Assembly: GCF_029962835.1 (NCBI RefSeq)
Contig: NC_080573.1
Span: 30,559,001-30,623,000 of the forward strand
Direction of reading: 5' to 3'
Source of the DNA: Magnolia sinica
Taxonomy: Eukaryota; Streptophyta; Magnoliopsida; Magnoliales; Magnoliaceae
Length of the DNA: 64,000 nucleotides
Below the pieces are notes generated by a model. That model had not been told where the DNA came from. It saw nothing but the letters and a program-made list of their open reading frames with translations, and ran no database searches. How positions within the stretch are numbered: position 1 is the first letter of the stretch; every line of letters starts with the position of its first letter. The position numbers and the translations under genes are program-made. Shown here piece by piece: positions 1-10,883 of this stretch.

Positions 1-269
1 CAACAACCAGTGTTATAAAGGAAAGGAGATTGTGTACTGAGTAACTCATTAGTCATTACACTACATGAATTCTATTCTGCTATTCCACTCTATCAAGTGC
101 TACATGAATACAAAACCAGATTGATTAGAAAAAAAAAATGGTTGGCACAAAATCTGGAACGAAGCCCAGACAAACACTGTAGCATGAATACCATAGAACA
201 ATTACTATTGCTAGTGCAGATAGAAGGAAGTAGGAACATGTGGAATGAACGTGTGGATTGAGCCTCAAT

Positions 270-281
270 GCGCTGATACCA
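270..281 (-). other. Retrotransposon primer-binding-site-like motif
   Basis: Read on the minus strand, this is TGGTATCAGCGC, an 11/12 match to the initiator tRNA-Met primer site (TGGTATCAGAGC). It directly follows TTTTCTACA, a common plant LTR ending. This suggests a minus-oriented LTR starting at 282 and running right for an unknown length. I see no gag or pol to the left and could not locate the other LTR boundary, so this may be only a relic. Confidence 0.4.
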
Positions 282-635
282 TGTAGAAAAATAAGCTAAG
301 AAGAAAGGAAAAAGAAGAAGTGAGAGAGACTTGTGTCTAATCTTCATAATCATACAAAGCAGCTGACTAACCTCCTTATTGATAAAAAGTATAAAAAGAC
401 TAAACATATTCGCACTAAACATAAACATAAGATAACCAACTACATTGAGGTGTGCACTGCAGGCACACACAGAGATTCCAACATGTACATGGATGGGCCA
501 AATGCAAAAAATTTAGTGATTGGACAAATGCTATCCACTTTTTGCTAGTTGAATGTGGACTACTGCTCAATTTTCCTTCATAACGACATTTCTCTAAAGT
601 TATAAGAAAAACAGAAAAGTATAAGCATACCTCTT
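282..635. other. Unassigned stretch, possible LTR remnant
   Basis: AT-rich sequence without a convincing coding region. The first part may be the LTR implied by the primer-site-like motif to its left. Short open frames here show no recognisable domain. Confidence 0.25.
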
Positions 636-786
636 TATGAAGACGCTCCATGCTAGACTATAAGCATTGATCACTGAAATGCCCATTGATAAGAGCTGTA
701 TTCATGTTGTTTTGCAGCAGGCCCTCTTTTTCTTGGCACACTAGCCTTGAAACTTCAAAACTTTTAGATGCGAGGGCATCCTGTTA
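636..786 (-). pseudogene. Possible broken exon, unrecognised protein
   Basis: On the minus strand a block begins after a pyrimidine-poor ...TTTAACAG and ends before GTATGC, so it has acceptor- and donor-like borders. Between them one frame reads about 50 residues of plausible charged, helix-like protein (containing EVSRLVCQEKEGLLQ and MERLHKE), interrupted by a single TAG. No second exon was identified: the next candidate acceptor would make an intron of only about 37 bp. I do not recognise the family. It may be a decayed gene piece or chance. Confidence 0.25.
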
Positions 787-1240
787 AACAATAGAATATA
801 AGTTAGGAGACCCTAAAATCACCACACAGATCACCGCACAACCTTGTTGGGGTTGTATATGCAGTTCATTGCCACTACCACGAAAACTTGCACACCCAAT
901 TAATCACACTTAGTGTCTTGGTGTTGCAAATCTTAATAAACAGAATAGAACTACTTGTTCAGTGATATCACTGGTCTTACATCCTCATTATAGTCAAGTT
1001 ATAAATAATAATTTCAAAAAAAAATTCCAGATTTGAATATCCTACCTTCGAAAATCTCTGGCCTTTTCTGTATTTTTCTTAACCTGCTATTTCATATTGC
1101 AATTGCTTGAAAGTTTAGAAGTGGCAATGGGGTGGGTTTAGGTCAATTTGTCAAAGTTTTATACATTGTTTATGATGTTAAGATCAGCCCCCTGTTACAT
1201 TTGCTTATGATGCTTAAATCAATCCAATTGATCATTTTAT
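787..1240. other. No gene seen
   Basis: AT-rich DNA with no open frame, structured repeat or motif that I can support. Confidence 0.4.
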
Positions 1241-1370
1241 GAATGATGCTTGACTTAGTTCACTTGAACATGTGTGAATGATGCTCAACTTGGTTCACTT
1301 GAAAATGTGCGAATGATGCTTGACTTGGTTCACTTGAACACGTGTGAATAATGCTCGACTTGGTTGAATT
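1241..1370. repeat. 35-bp tandem repeat, about 3.7 copies
   Basis: Units start with gaatgatgct at 1241, 1276 and 1311, with a variant (gaataatgct) at 1346, giving an exact 35-bp period. The unit contains ttcacttgaac. Copies differ by a few substitutions. It is noncoding as far as I can see. Confidence 0.85.
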
Positions 1371-1815
1371 CAGCGTGGGTGTATGGTGCCTATGTTGTAA
1401 TTTATAGATTTGTAAGTTAGATAATTAGTTACTCGTTTGAGGATTTCTATGGGGCCATACATAGATATGGTGTGTTTTTGGTGGCATAGAAATCGCTCAA
1501 ATTGTCTCATTTTGGATAGTTCAATGTTAGATGGATAGTATGCTTTCATAAAATCTATTTAAATGTTCATGCCTGATCCGCGGTTCATCTCCTCACTTCT
1601 CTCTAGATATGTTTCTTCCGTTCTGTATCCAATGCCAAATATCTTTACGTTGTTTTAGATATTTGGCATCGGAATTTAATGTAAGATCAACTTATCTGGA
1701 GAGGCATGGGGAGATGCTGCCGAATTTTCGGCGTGGACGTTTAAGTGGGAATATGAAAGTATTACAATCTATCCAACCTTGGATGAGTAACTAATTTAGG
1801 ATTTAATTGTATCAT
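1371..1815. other. No gene seen
   Basis: No supported coding region. A short open frame at 1609-1794 has no recognisable domain. Confidence 0.35.
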
Positions 1816-2105
1816 CTCGAAATTGATGGAGTAGAGCGGGGGTCCCTGAAAGATGGGAACCGCTGTTATGACCATGATGAAGCTGTCCATTTTCTATGGA
1901 CAGCATTGGAGGGGTCTGGCCATTTGGACAGGCCGTGTTTAGGTATTTGATCGAAATTAATGGAGCAGACCCGGATGTCCGTTGGAGCTATTCGGAAGAG
2001 CAGGGTTTTCTGGAAAGAGGGAACTGCTATTATGACCATGATGAAGCTATCCATTTTTTATGGACAGCATTGGTAGGGCCTGGCATTTGTGTCGGATGGC
2101 CGTGT
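1816..2105. repeat. Imperfect two-copy tandem duplication
   Basis: The block from cgaaattgatggagtaga (about 1819) to ggccgtg (about 1940) is repeated from cgaaattaatggagcaga (about 1950) to ggccgtg (about 2103). Both contain 'gaccatgatgaagct' and 'tatggacagcattgg'. The second copy is about 28 bp longer. Short frames on both strands across it are by-products of the repeat. Confidence 0.7.
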
Positions 2106-5100
2106 TTATATCTGTATTTGCAGGGACCATACCCTTAACCTAAACCAAAACCTATGACCTAAAACCTTAACCTATAACCTAAACCTCAACCTTAACCTAA
2201 ACCTAAACCTTAACTTAAAACCTAAAACCTAAACCTAAACCCAAAACCTAAATCTAAACTTTAACCTATTCTTAATTCCCTAAACCTATATCTTATAACC
2301 TAAACTTAAACCTAAACGTAAACCTTAACCTATACCTATAACCTTAACCTAAACCAAAACCGATGACCTAAAACCTTAACCTATAACCTAAACCTCAACC
2401 TTAACTTAAACCTAAACCTCAACCTAAACATATAACCTTAACCTAAAACCTAAAACCTAAACCTAAACTTATAACCCAAACCTATTCTCAAATCCCTAAA
2501 CCTAAACCTAAACCTTAATGTGTTCTCAAATGCCTAAACCTAAACCTACACCTAATCCTAATCTCAACTCCCTAGCCTAAACCTAAACCTAAACTTGAAA
2601 ACCCAAACCTAAACCCGGTCCCGAACCCGAACCCGATTTCCTAAACCGAAACCTTGACCTATTCTCATTTCCCTAAAGCTATAACCTATAACCTAACCTA
2701 AACCTATAACTATAACCCAAACCTATTCTCAGATCCCTAAACCTAAACCTAAACCTATAACCTATACCTATTCTCAAATGCCTAAACCTAAACCTACACC
2801 TAATCCTAATCTCAACTCCCTAGCTTAAACCTAAACCTAAACTTGAAAAACCAAACCTAAACCCGGTCCCGAACCCGAACCCAATTTCCTAAACCTAAAC
2901 CTTGACCTATTCTCATTTCCCTAAAGCTATAACCTATAACCTAACCTAAACCTTTAACTATAACCCAAACCTATTCTCAAATCCCTAAACCTAAACCTAA
3001 ACCTATAACCTATACCGTTTCTCAAATCTCTAAACCTAAACCTACACCTAATCCTAATCTCAACTCCCTAGCCTAAACCTAAACCTAATCTTGAAAACCC
3101 AAACCTAAACCCGATCCCGAACCCGAACCCGATTTCCTAAACCTAAACCTTGACCTATTCTCATTTCCCTAAAGCTATAACCTATAACCTAACCTAAACC
3201 TATCCTCAAATCCCAAAACCTATAACTATAACCTAAACCTTAACCAAAAACCTATAACCTAACCTAACCTAACCTAAACCAATAACTTCACCTAAACCTA
3301 AACCTATAAGCTTAACCTAAACCTAAACCTATAACCTAAACCTATTCTCAAGTCCCTATCCCTAAACCAAAACCTATAACCTGAACCTATTATCAAATCC
3401 CAAAAGCTAACCCTTTTCCCATAATGTATTCTCAAATGCCTAAACTCTAAACCTACACCTAATCCTAATCTCAACTCCCTAGCCTAAACCTAAACCTAAA
3501 CTTGAAAATCCAAACCTAAACCCGGTCCCGAACCCGAACCCGATTTCCTAAACCGAAACCTTGACCTATTCTAATTTCCCTAAAGTTATAACCTATAACC
3601 TAACCTAAACCTATAACTATAACCCAAACCTATTCTCAGATCCCTAAACTTAAACCTAAACCTATAACCTATACCTATTCTCAAATGCCTAAACCTAAAC
3701 CTACACCTAATCCTAATCTCAACTCTCTAGCCTAAACTTAAACCTAATCTTGAAAACCCAAACCTAAACCCGGTCCCGAACCCGAACCCGATTTCCTAAA
3801 CCTAAACCTTCACCTATTCTCAATTCCCTAAAGCTATAACCTATAACCTAACCTAAACCAATCCTCAATTCCCAAAGCCTATAACTATAACCTAAACCTT
3901 AACCAAAAACCTATAACCTTACCTAACCTAAACCAATAACCTTCACCTAAACCTAAACCTATAAGCTTAACCAAAAACCTATAACCTTACCTAACCTAAA
4001 CCAATAACCTTCACCTAAACCTAAACCTATAAGCTTAACCTAAACCTAAACCTATAACCTAAACCTATTCTCAAGTCCCTATCCCTAAACCTAAACCTAT
4101 AACCTAAACCTATTATCAAATCCCAAAAGCTAAACCTTTTCCCTTAATGTATTCTCAAATGCCTAAACCTAAACCTACACCTAATCCTAATCTCAACTCC
4201 CTAGCCTAAACCTAAACCTAAACTTGAAAACCCAAACCTAAACCCGGTCCCGAACCAGAACCCGATTTCCTAAACCGAAACCTTGACCTATTCTCAATGC
4301 CCTAAAGCTATAACCTATAACCTAACCTAAACCTATAACTATAACCCAAAACTATTCTCAGATCCCTAAACCTAAACCTAAACCTATAACCTATACCTAT
4401 TCTCAAATGCCTAAACCTAAACCTACACCTAATCCTAATCTCAACTCCCTAGCCTAAACCTAAACCTAAACTTGAAAACCCAAACCCAAACCCGGTCCCG
4501 AACCCGAATCCGATTTCCTAAACCGAAACCTTGACCTATTCTCATTTCCCTAAAGCTATAAACTATAACCTAACCTAAACCTATAACTATAACCCAAACC
4601 TATTCTCAGATCCCTAAACCTAAACCTAAACCTATAACCTATACCTATTCTCAAATGCCTAAACCTAAACCTACACCTAATCCTAATCTCAATTCCCTAG
4701 CCTAAACCTAAACCTAAACTTGAAAACCCAAACCTAAACCCGGTCCCGAACCCGAACCCAATTTCCTAAACCTAAACCTTGACCTATTCTCATTTCCTTA
4801 AAGCTATAACCTATAACCTAACATAAACCTATCCTCAAATCCCAAAACCTATAACTATAACCTAAACCTAAACCTTAACCAAAAACCTATAACCATCACC
4901 TAACCTAAACCTTTAACCTTCACCTAAACCTAATCCTATAAGCTTAACCTAAACCTAAACCTATAACCTAAACCTATTCTCAAGTCTCTATCCATAAACC
5001 TAAACCTATAACCTACACCTATTCTCAAATCCCAAAACCTAAACCTTTTCCCTTAATGTATTCTCAAATGCCTAAACCTAAACTTACACCTAATCCTAAT

Positions 5101-5505
5101 CTCAACTCTCTAGCCTAAACTTAAACCTAATCTTGAAAACCCAAACCTAAACCCGGTCCCGAACCCGAACCCGATTTCCTAAACCTAAACCTTCACCTAT
5201 TCTCAATTCCCTAAAGCTATAACCCATAACCTAACCTAAACCTATCCTCAAATCCCAAAACCTATAACTATAACCTAAACCTTAACCAAAAACCTATAAC
5301 CTTCACCTAACCTAAACCTATAGCCTTCACCTAAACCTAATCCTATAAGCTTAACCTAAACCTAAACCTAAACCTATAACCTAAACCTATTCTCAAGTCC
5401 CTATCCCTAAACCTAAACCTATAACCTAAACCTATTCTCAAATCCCAAAACCTAAACCTTTTCCCTTAATGTATTCTCAAATGCCTAAACCTAAACCTAT
5501 AACCT
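2106..5505. repeat. Telomere-like CCTAAA satellite with higher-order structure
   Basis: About 3.4 kb of degenerate CCTAAA / CCTATAA units, resembling the C-rich strand of the plant telomere repeat (CCCTAAA) but mostly hexameric and heavily mutated. The landmark ctcaactccctag (with variants) recurs at 2563, 2811, 3059, 3470, 3718, 4192, 4440, 4688 and 5101, giving spacings of 248, 248, 411, 248, 474, 248, 248 and 413 bp. Each unit also carries a GC-richer block, 'cccggtcccgaacccgaa'. The long units contain an extra segment of about 164 bp, and the 474-bp unit carries a further local duplication of about 62 bp (near 3964-4030). It is therefore an interstitial satellite with higher-order repeats, not a live chromosome end. 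Confidence 0.9.
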
Positions 5506-5833
5506 TTCCGTACGCCGAGCTGATACTACAGAGAGAGAGGTTCAGCAGTTATGGGTCGTCGTCGATGACATCAAAGATCAGCTGGACAGACAGAGGGAGG
5601 AGCAGACGAGGCAGAGGGAGGAGCAGGAGAGGAGGATGGAGGAGGAGCTGGCGAGGCAGAGGGAGGAGCAGGAGAGGAGGATGGACGATCAGCTAGCGAG
5701 GCAGAGGGAGGAGCAAGAGAGGAGGATGGAGGAGATGTGGGTGGAGCATGAGCGACGGATGATGGAGATGTTTTATATTATCTCTGCACGCTTATCCACT
5801 GATGCCCCAGCGCCTCCGCCTTCATCTGTGTGA
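5506..5833 (+). pseudogene. C-terminal tail of a CACTA-type plant transposase
   Basis: One frame is open from about 5509 to the TGA at 5831-5833. It reads a short segment (VRRADTTEREVQQLW), then a repeated, highly charged coiled coil of roughly 16-residue units (RQREEQERRMEE) between about 5590 and 5740, then a methionine-rich stretch and a proline-rich end (APAPPPSS). This arrangement is what I know from the C-termini of plant Ptta/En/Spm-type transposase proteins. The N-terminal catalytic part is absent because telomere-like satellite begins immediately upstream. The 16-aa coil units come from a roughly 48-bp tandem repeat, so length variation by slippage is likely. The fragment would not be functional alone. 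Confidence 0.6.
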
Positions 5834-5978
5834 TTTTTTTATATATTTGTTTATTATGTTAAGTTTTGAATGAATGTGGTACGGATTATATTGTTTGTGT
5901 TTGGATGAATGTAGTTTATGTTTGAATTAATTTAATTAGATGGATGTGAATGTGAATATGATGAAATATATATATAAT

Positions 5979-6116
5979 AGGTGTATATCAGGATGAATAT
6001 GATGAAATATATTGTTAACAGGTGTATATCAGGATGAATATGATGAAATATATTGTTAACAGGTGTATATCAGGATGAATATGATGAAATATATTGTTAA
6101 TAGGTGTATATCAGGA
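5979..6116. repeat. 41-bp tandem repeat, about 3.4 copies
   Basis: Units start with aggtgtatatcagg at 5979, 6020, 6061 and 6102, an exact 41-bp period. It lies between the transposase tail and the subterminal repeats of the CACTA element. Confidence 0.85.
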
Positions 6117-6149
6117 ATTTTGGGCGCAATTTTAAGAGGTATATTAAAA

Positions 6150-7109
6150 AAAAAAAGACTTTTAGCAACGAAAAATTTCGTAGCTAAAAGTATTGTAATT
6201 TTTAGTAGTGAAAATATTCGCTGCTAAAAAGGCTTGTAAAGTTTTTTAGCAACGAAAATATTCGTCGTCAAAAATGGAAATACTTTTAGCAGCAATAATT
6301 TTCACTGCTAAAAGTTTTGTACCAGTTTTTTTTGCAACGAAAATCATCGTAGCTAAAAAGGAACAAATTTTTAGCAGCGAAAATTTTCGCTGCTAAAAGT
6401 CTTGTACAGTTCTTTTTGCAACGAAAATTATCGTCGCTACAAAGGAACGAATTTTTAGCAGCGAAGATTTTCCCTGCTAAAAGTCTTGTACAGTTTTTTT
6501 TGCAACGAAAATCATCGTCCCTACAAAGGAATAAATTTTTAGCAGCGAAAATTTTCACTGCTAAAAGTCTTGTACAGTATTTTAGCAGCGAAAAGGCCTG
6601 GATAGTTTTTTTGCGACGAAAATGTTCGTTGCTAAAAACAGAAACTTTTGGCAGCGAAAAATTTCGTTGCTAAAAAGTCTTGCGCAGTTTTTTTTTGCGA
6701 CGGATAGTTGCGTCGCTAAAAGCAATAAATTTTAGCAGCGAAAATTTTTGTTTTTTGCAACGAAAATATTTGTCGCCAAAAACCTAATAATACTTTTAGC
6801 AGCGAAAATTAGTATTTTATAGTTTTTTTGGCGACGAAAAGTTTCGTCGCTAAAAGTAACGAATTTTTAGCAGCGAAAATTTTTGCTGCTAAAAGTCTCG
6901 TACAGAGATTTTTAGCGACGAAAATTTTCGTCGCTAAAAGTCTTTCTTTAGCGACGAAGTTGGCAACGATTTCATTTTTTCGCCGTTAAATTGCATGCAC
7001 GTCGGTCTTTTAGCAACGAAGTTGGCGACGAAAATTTTCGTCGCTAAATTGTTTTAGCTACGAAAATCTGACTTTTAGCGATGAAAATTTTCGTCGCTAA
7101 AAGTGGTAT
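6150..7109. repeat. CACTA subterminal palindromic repeats
   Basis: Around twenty copies of ttttagcaacgaaaa or its inverse ttttcgtcgctaaaa form near-perfect palindromes, with variants tagcagcg, tagcgacg and ttgcaacg. Examples are at about 6905-6940 and 7075-7103. Dense subterminal repeats in both orientations are typical of CACTA elements, where they bind the element's DNA-binding protein (family knowledge). The open frames on both strands here are repeat artefacts. Confidence 0.85.
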
Positions 7110-7120
7110 TTCTTGTAGTG

Positions 7121-8752
7121 TATTGATACTGATTATGAGTATGTGACAGCATAGCATCATTATGCATGCCCATACGTATCATCTGCATGTTTGTAATGAG
7201 ATGTGGTTGACCATTGCATATGTCATTGGGCAGATTGTTATGAGACTCCCTGATAGGCGGAGGTTATCTCACTTGAGCACGCGGTATGCGCAGGATTGAT
7301 GCATGACTGGATTGTATGACTCATGCATCTCACATTATGATTACTATACGCCCTAGCAATATCAGGGCCGTAGCCTCCACAGGCATATCGTGGATGGCCA
7401 AATGGGACACCGAAAATGTTTGGTTCTAGCATACGGGCGCCATAGATGTCCGTGGGTGAAAATCCCTAAACCTCCGTAGCCAGGAGACGCCCCAACGTTG
7501 AGAACGAGTGGATATATGAGCGCATGAGGGTCGTATATCAGTAGGCCACATCTCCCACCGTGTCGTGGTCAGTTGGGAAGGGGTGTGACCTTACCCGCCT
7601 GAGTGAGGGGGCAATGTCTAGGTTGAATTTGACCAGCTTGAGGAATGAATCCGCTATTGACGAGCCGGGCCCAATATTGGCAGGCGGATAGTGAGGTTTC
7701 TTCCACTTACCCAGTTGTATGCTCGGATAGGGGCGGCAAGCTGATGTAGAGTGTAATAGACCCCGGTGATGATCCCAGAGATAAACTGTACTGATATGTG
7801 GATTTAGTGAGTAGGAGTTGCATACTCATTCATGCATTCATTCATTCACTATCCACTCGGGTTGGTGGTGCGTAACTAATTGTTACGTGTGCTTTCGCAA
7901 TGGCCAAGATTTCGGTTGGGGTGCGCGACTAACCTGAGATCAGGAGTTTACCACATTGAGTCTGACTATCCAAATTAGGTATGAGACTAGTTTGGATAGA
8001 AGTCCATTGTGATAGACCCCATAGCCTGCGATACTACGTACTATTATCCCGACTTCACACTCCAGCATGGTCATTCCATTCGCACTGCACGTTGCATTAC
8101 ATCCGCGGTGTATGGTACGACTGATGCTACTTGTGTTACTCATTAGGAATGTATATTGCATCGCATTCTCAGCATCTGATATTTGACTCTTTATAACTCT
8201 TCATTGGAATAACTGATTTATATTGCGTACTCTGATATTGTATGACTCATGGACTTGTCAGTATTTTCAATATTGTATAATTATGGCATAATAATATGAT
8301 GATGATGATGTGATTACGGATGCATGTAATATGGTTATGGCTGTGGTATAATTTCCTTCTAGCATATTTATCTTGCTTGCATGTAAGACACACTGCACAC
8401 ACGTGTGTACTCACTAGGCTTTTTGCCTAAGCCTCCTATTTTTCTTTTTTTCAGGGCTGGAGTAGCTTGACAGACTTTGCTTTCTCGATGCATTGCATCT
8501 ATTTTTCAATTTGGCAATATTGACATTGTGTACCTTTGGAAGGCATTGTATTGTAACAATCAGGATTTCTACTGGAGAGTGTTACTTGGTAATTTGATTA
8601 TGGATCTTTATGCTCAGGTATTATTATGTATAAAAAAAATCAATCAAAAATCTTCCTTGTGGTGCACCGAACTCGGGACTTGGTGTATGGAAGTCGAGTG
8701 CCAAATTCGGGGCATCAAGGAAGCTGTCCGTCCCCGGATTTGGGGCATGACA
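7121..8752 (+). mobile_element. 3' part of a long gypsy LTR, plus orientation
   Basis: This is the reverse-oriented counterpart of 25782-27360. It shares the same sequence in order: 'gactgatt...gagtatgtgacagc', the 'gactccctgataggcgg' block, 'gtcgtggtcagttggg', and the terminal 'gtccgtccccggatttgg' leading to ggggcatgaca at 8742-8752. The 5' portion is missing at the CACTA border, so the CACTA element probably inserted into this LTR. If the LTR ends at 8752, the next five bases (atgta) are the expected target duplication, but its partner is not in the window. No coding capacity. Confidence 0.7.
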
Positions 8753-10883
8753 ATGTATGTAATGATGTTTATGTGGGCCACTGCTTGGGAGCGATGTTGG
8801 TCAAATGTCCACATTGATGGGTAATAATGGTTAAATGTCCACATTGTGATCTTCCCTTAGGCCGATTATCAAGGCCGATTCCGATTATCAAGGCTGATTC
8901 CGATTGTCGAGGCCGATTCCGATTATCGAGGCCGATTCGGACTGTCAAGGCCAATTGTCGAGGTCAATTCCGATTATCGAGACCGATTTCGATTGTCGAG
9001 ATCGATTCTGATTGTCGAGGTCGATTTTGATTATTACAGTCGACTTCGATTGTCGAGGCCGATTCCAATTATCGAGGCCGATTCCGATTGTCGAGGCCGA
9101 TTTTGATTATTGTGGTCGACTCCAATTGTTAAGGCCAATTCCGATTATCGAGGCTGATTCTGATTGTCGAGGCCGATTGTCAAGGCTGATTTCGATTGTC
9201 GAGGCCGATTTCGATACCGATTACAAGTATGTGACAACATAGCATCATAATACATGCCGATACGCATCATCTGCATATTTGTTATGAGATGTGGTTGACC
9301 ATTGCATATGTCATTGGGCATGTTGTTATGAGACTCCCTAACAGGTGAAGATTGTCTCACATGAGCATATGATATGTGCAGGATTGATGCATGACTAGAT
9401 TATATGACTCATGCATCTTTCATTGTGTGTTGTGATTACTATACGCCCTAACGACATTAGGTCCATAGCCTTGACAAGCATATCGTGGATGTCCAGATGG
9501 GACACTAGAAATCTGTTACTAGCATCGGGCCACCATAGATCGCCCTGGGTAAAAATTCCTAAACCCTCTTGATACCAGAGGACGCCCCAACGTCTAAACT
9601 GAGTGGATATATATGAGCGCACGAGGGTCGTATACCAGTAGGCCGCGTCTCCCACTGTGTCGTGGTCGGTTGGGAGGGGGTGTGACCTTACCCACCTGAG
9701 TGAGGGGGCAATATCTAGGTTGAGTTTGACCAGCTTGAGGAATGGATCTGCTATCGACGAGTTAGGCTCAATATTGGTAGGCGGATAGTGAGGTCTCTTT
9801 CATTTACCCAGTTGTGTGCTCGGATAGGGGCGGCAAGCTGGCGTAGAGTGTAATAGACCCTTGTGATGATCCCAGAAATGTACGGTACTGATATGTGGAC
9901 TTATTGAGCAGGAGTTGTATACTCAATCATTCATTTATTTACTAACCACTCAAGCTAGTAGTGCGCAACTATTTGTTACATGTACATTCGTAATGGCCAG
10001 GATTTCGGTTGGGGCGTGAGACTAACCTGATATCGGGAGTTTACCACATTGAGTCTGACTATCCAAATTTAGGTATGGGACTGGTTTGGATAGAAGTCCC
10101 TCGTGGTGGACCCCGTAGCCTACGATATTACGTACTATCATCCCGACTTCACACTCCAGCTTGGTTATTTCATTCTCATTGCATATTGCATTGCATCCTC
10201 AGCACATAGCATTTGGTTTACTGTGCTTCTGTATTGATAACCTAATTGAGGTTGATGGTATTCGTGGACTCAATATCTGATATTTGGCTTACTATGTATC
10301 TGCATTACATAGTTGATCTACGTTGCTTCTTCAGTATACGATATTGACTTATTACGTTTTTGCATCGCAAAGCCTGGATAAGGCTAATGGCATTTATGGA
10401 CTCACCAGTATGTTTCTGTATTACTCTGATATTATACGATTTTTAGATTACCACTATTTTCGCTTACTCTGATATCTATATGCTTGGCATGTGCATTACA
10501 CACACTTACACCACCCTCTAAGCTTTCTATAAGCTTATGCATGATAGATGTGTACAGGTGGCGTTAGGTTGCAGCAGTGTGAGTGTGGAGCGTGCAGCAG
10601 ACTTCTAGAGCTTTGATTTTCTATATATGTATTTTCCTTTCGGCATTGTATTCAAATGTTTATATTAGTGGATATGTGATGATGATGATGTCTTGTGATT
10701 TGGGTAAACTTGTGGTTATGCTTGTTATGAAACAAATGTACGTTAAAAATCTTTCTTGTAGGATCCGAGGATCGGAATCTGGTGTATGGACGTTGGTAGC
10801 TGAGAATGGGGTACTACGGAGGCTGTCGGGACTGGATTCAGCGATCGAAATTTTTTTAGCCCGGTTCCGAGTTTAGGGCATGA
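8753..10883 (+). mobile_element. Fragment of a second long gypsy LTR, plus orientation
   Basis: It matches the inverse of the solo LTR at 40697-46485 around its start: 'cttgggagcgatgttgg', the minisatellite, 'gagatgtggttgaccattgc', 'ttggttggggcg', the dyad aagctttctataagctt at 10520, and a terminal block with 'gagaatggggtacta'. It ends near gggcatgata at 10883. Its 5' portion is absent, displaced by the LTR fragment to its left. It is noncoding. Confidence 0.65.
8868..9215. repeat. 19-bp minisatellite inside the LTR
   Basis: Units like aggccgattccgattgtcg repeat with a 19-bp period (for example starts at 8891, 8910 and 8929) and accumulate variants to the right. Because 19 is not a multiple of 3, all three frames are visited and the translation recurs every 57 nt, which produces misleading open frames on both strands. 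A related array with a shorter unit (about 13 bp, gataatcggcatc) lies inverted at 42360-42635. Confidence 0.8.

Larger units (their letters stand above)
5506..7120 (+). mobile_element. CACTA (En/Spm) transposon, 3' end
   Basis: The right border is ttcttgtagtg at 7110-7120, the reverse complement of the CACTACAAGAA terminus typical of plant CACTA elements. Inside it lie about 950 bp of palindromic subterminal repeats. Left of those is a plus-strand coiled-coil tail like that of plant En/Spm-type transposases. The 3-bp target duplication expected after the end would be tat (7121-7123). No matching 5' terminus with CACTACAAGAAA is visible in the window. The element is therefore either truncated next to the telomere-like satellite at about 5505, or its left part, including the satellite, extends out of the window. 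Confidence 0.75.

Noticed and set aside
2106-5505. A functional telomere
   Set aside because: Units are mutated hexamers with 248/411-bp higher-order structure, and sequence continues on both sides.
6286-6673. Open frames of 85-90 codons on both strands
   Set aside because: They arise from the palindromic CACTA repeats (translation repeats itself), with no domain.
6150-7110. Regular palindromic repeats that could suggest a CRISPR array
   Set aside because: Spacing is irregular, the repeats occur in both orientations without unique spacers, and the block ends at a CACTA terminus in a plant genome. They are subterminal repeats.
9012-9242. An arginine-rich repeat protein on the plus strand
   Set aside because: It is a product of the 19-bp minisatellite; all three frames give the same peptide words.
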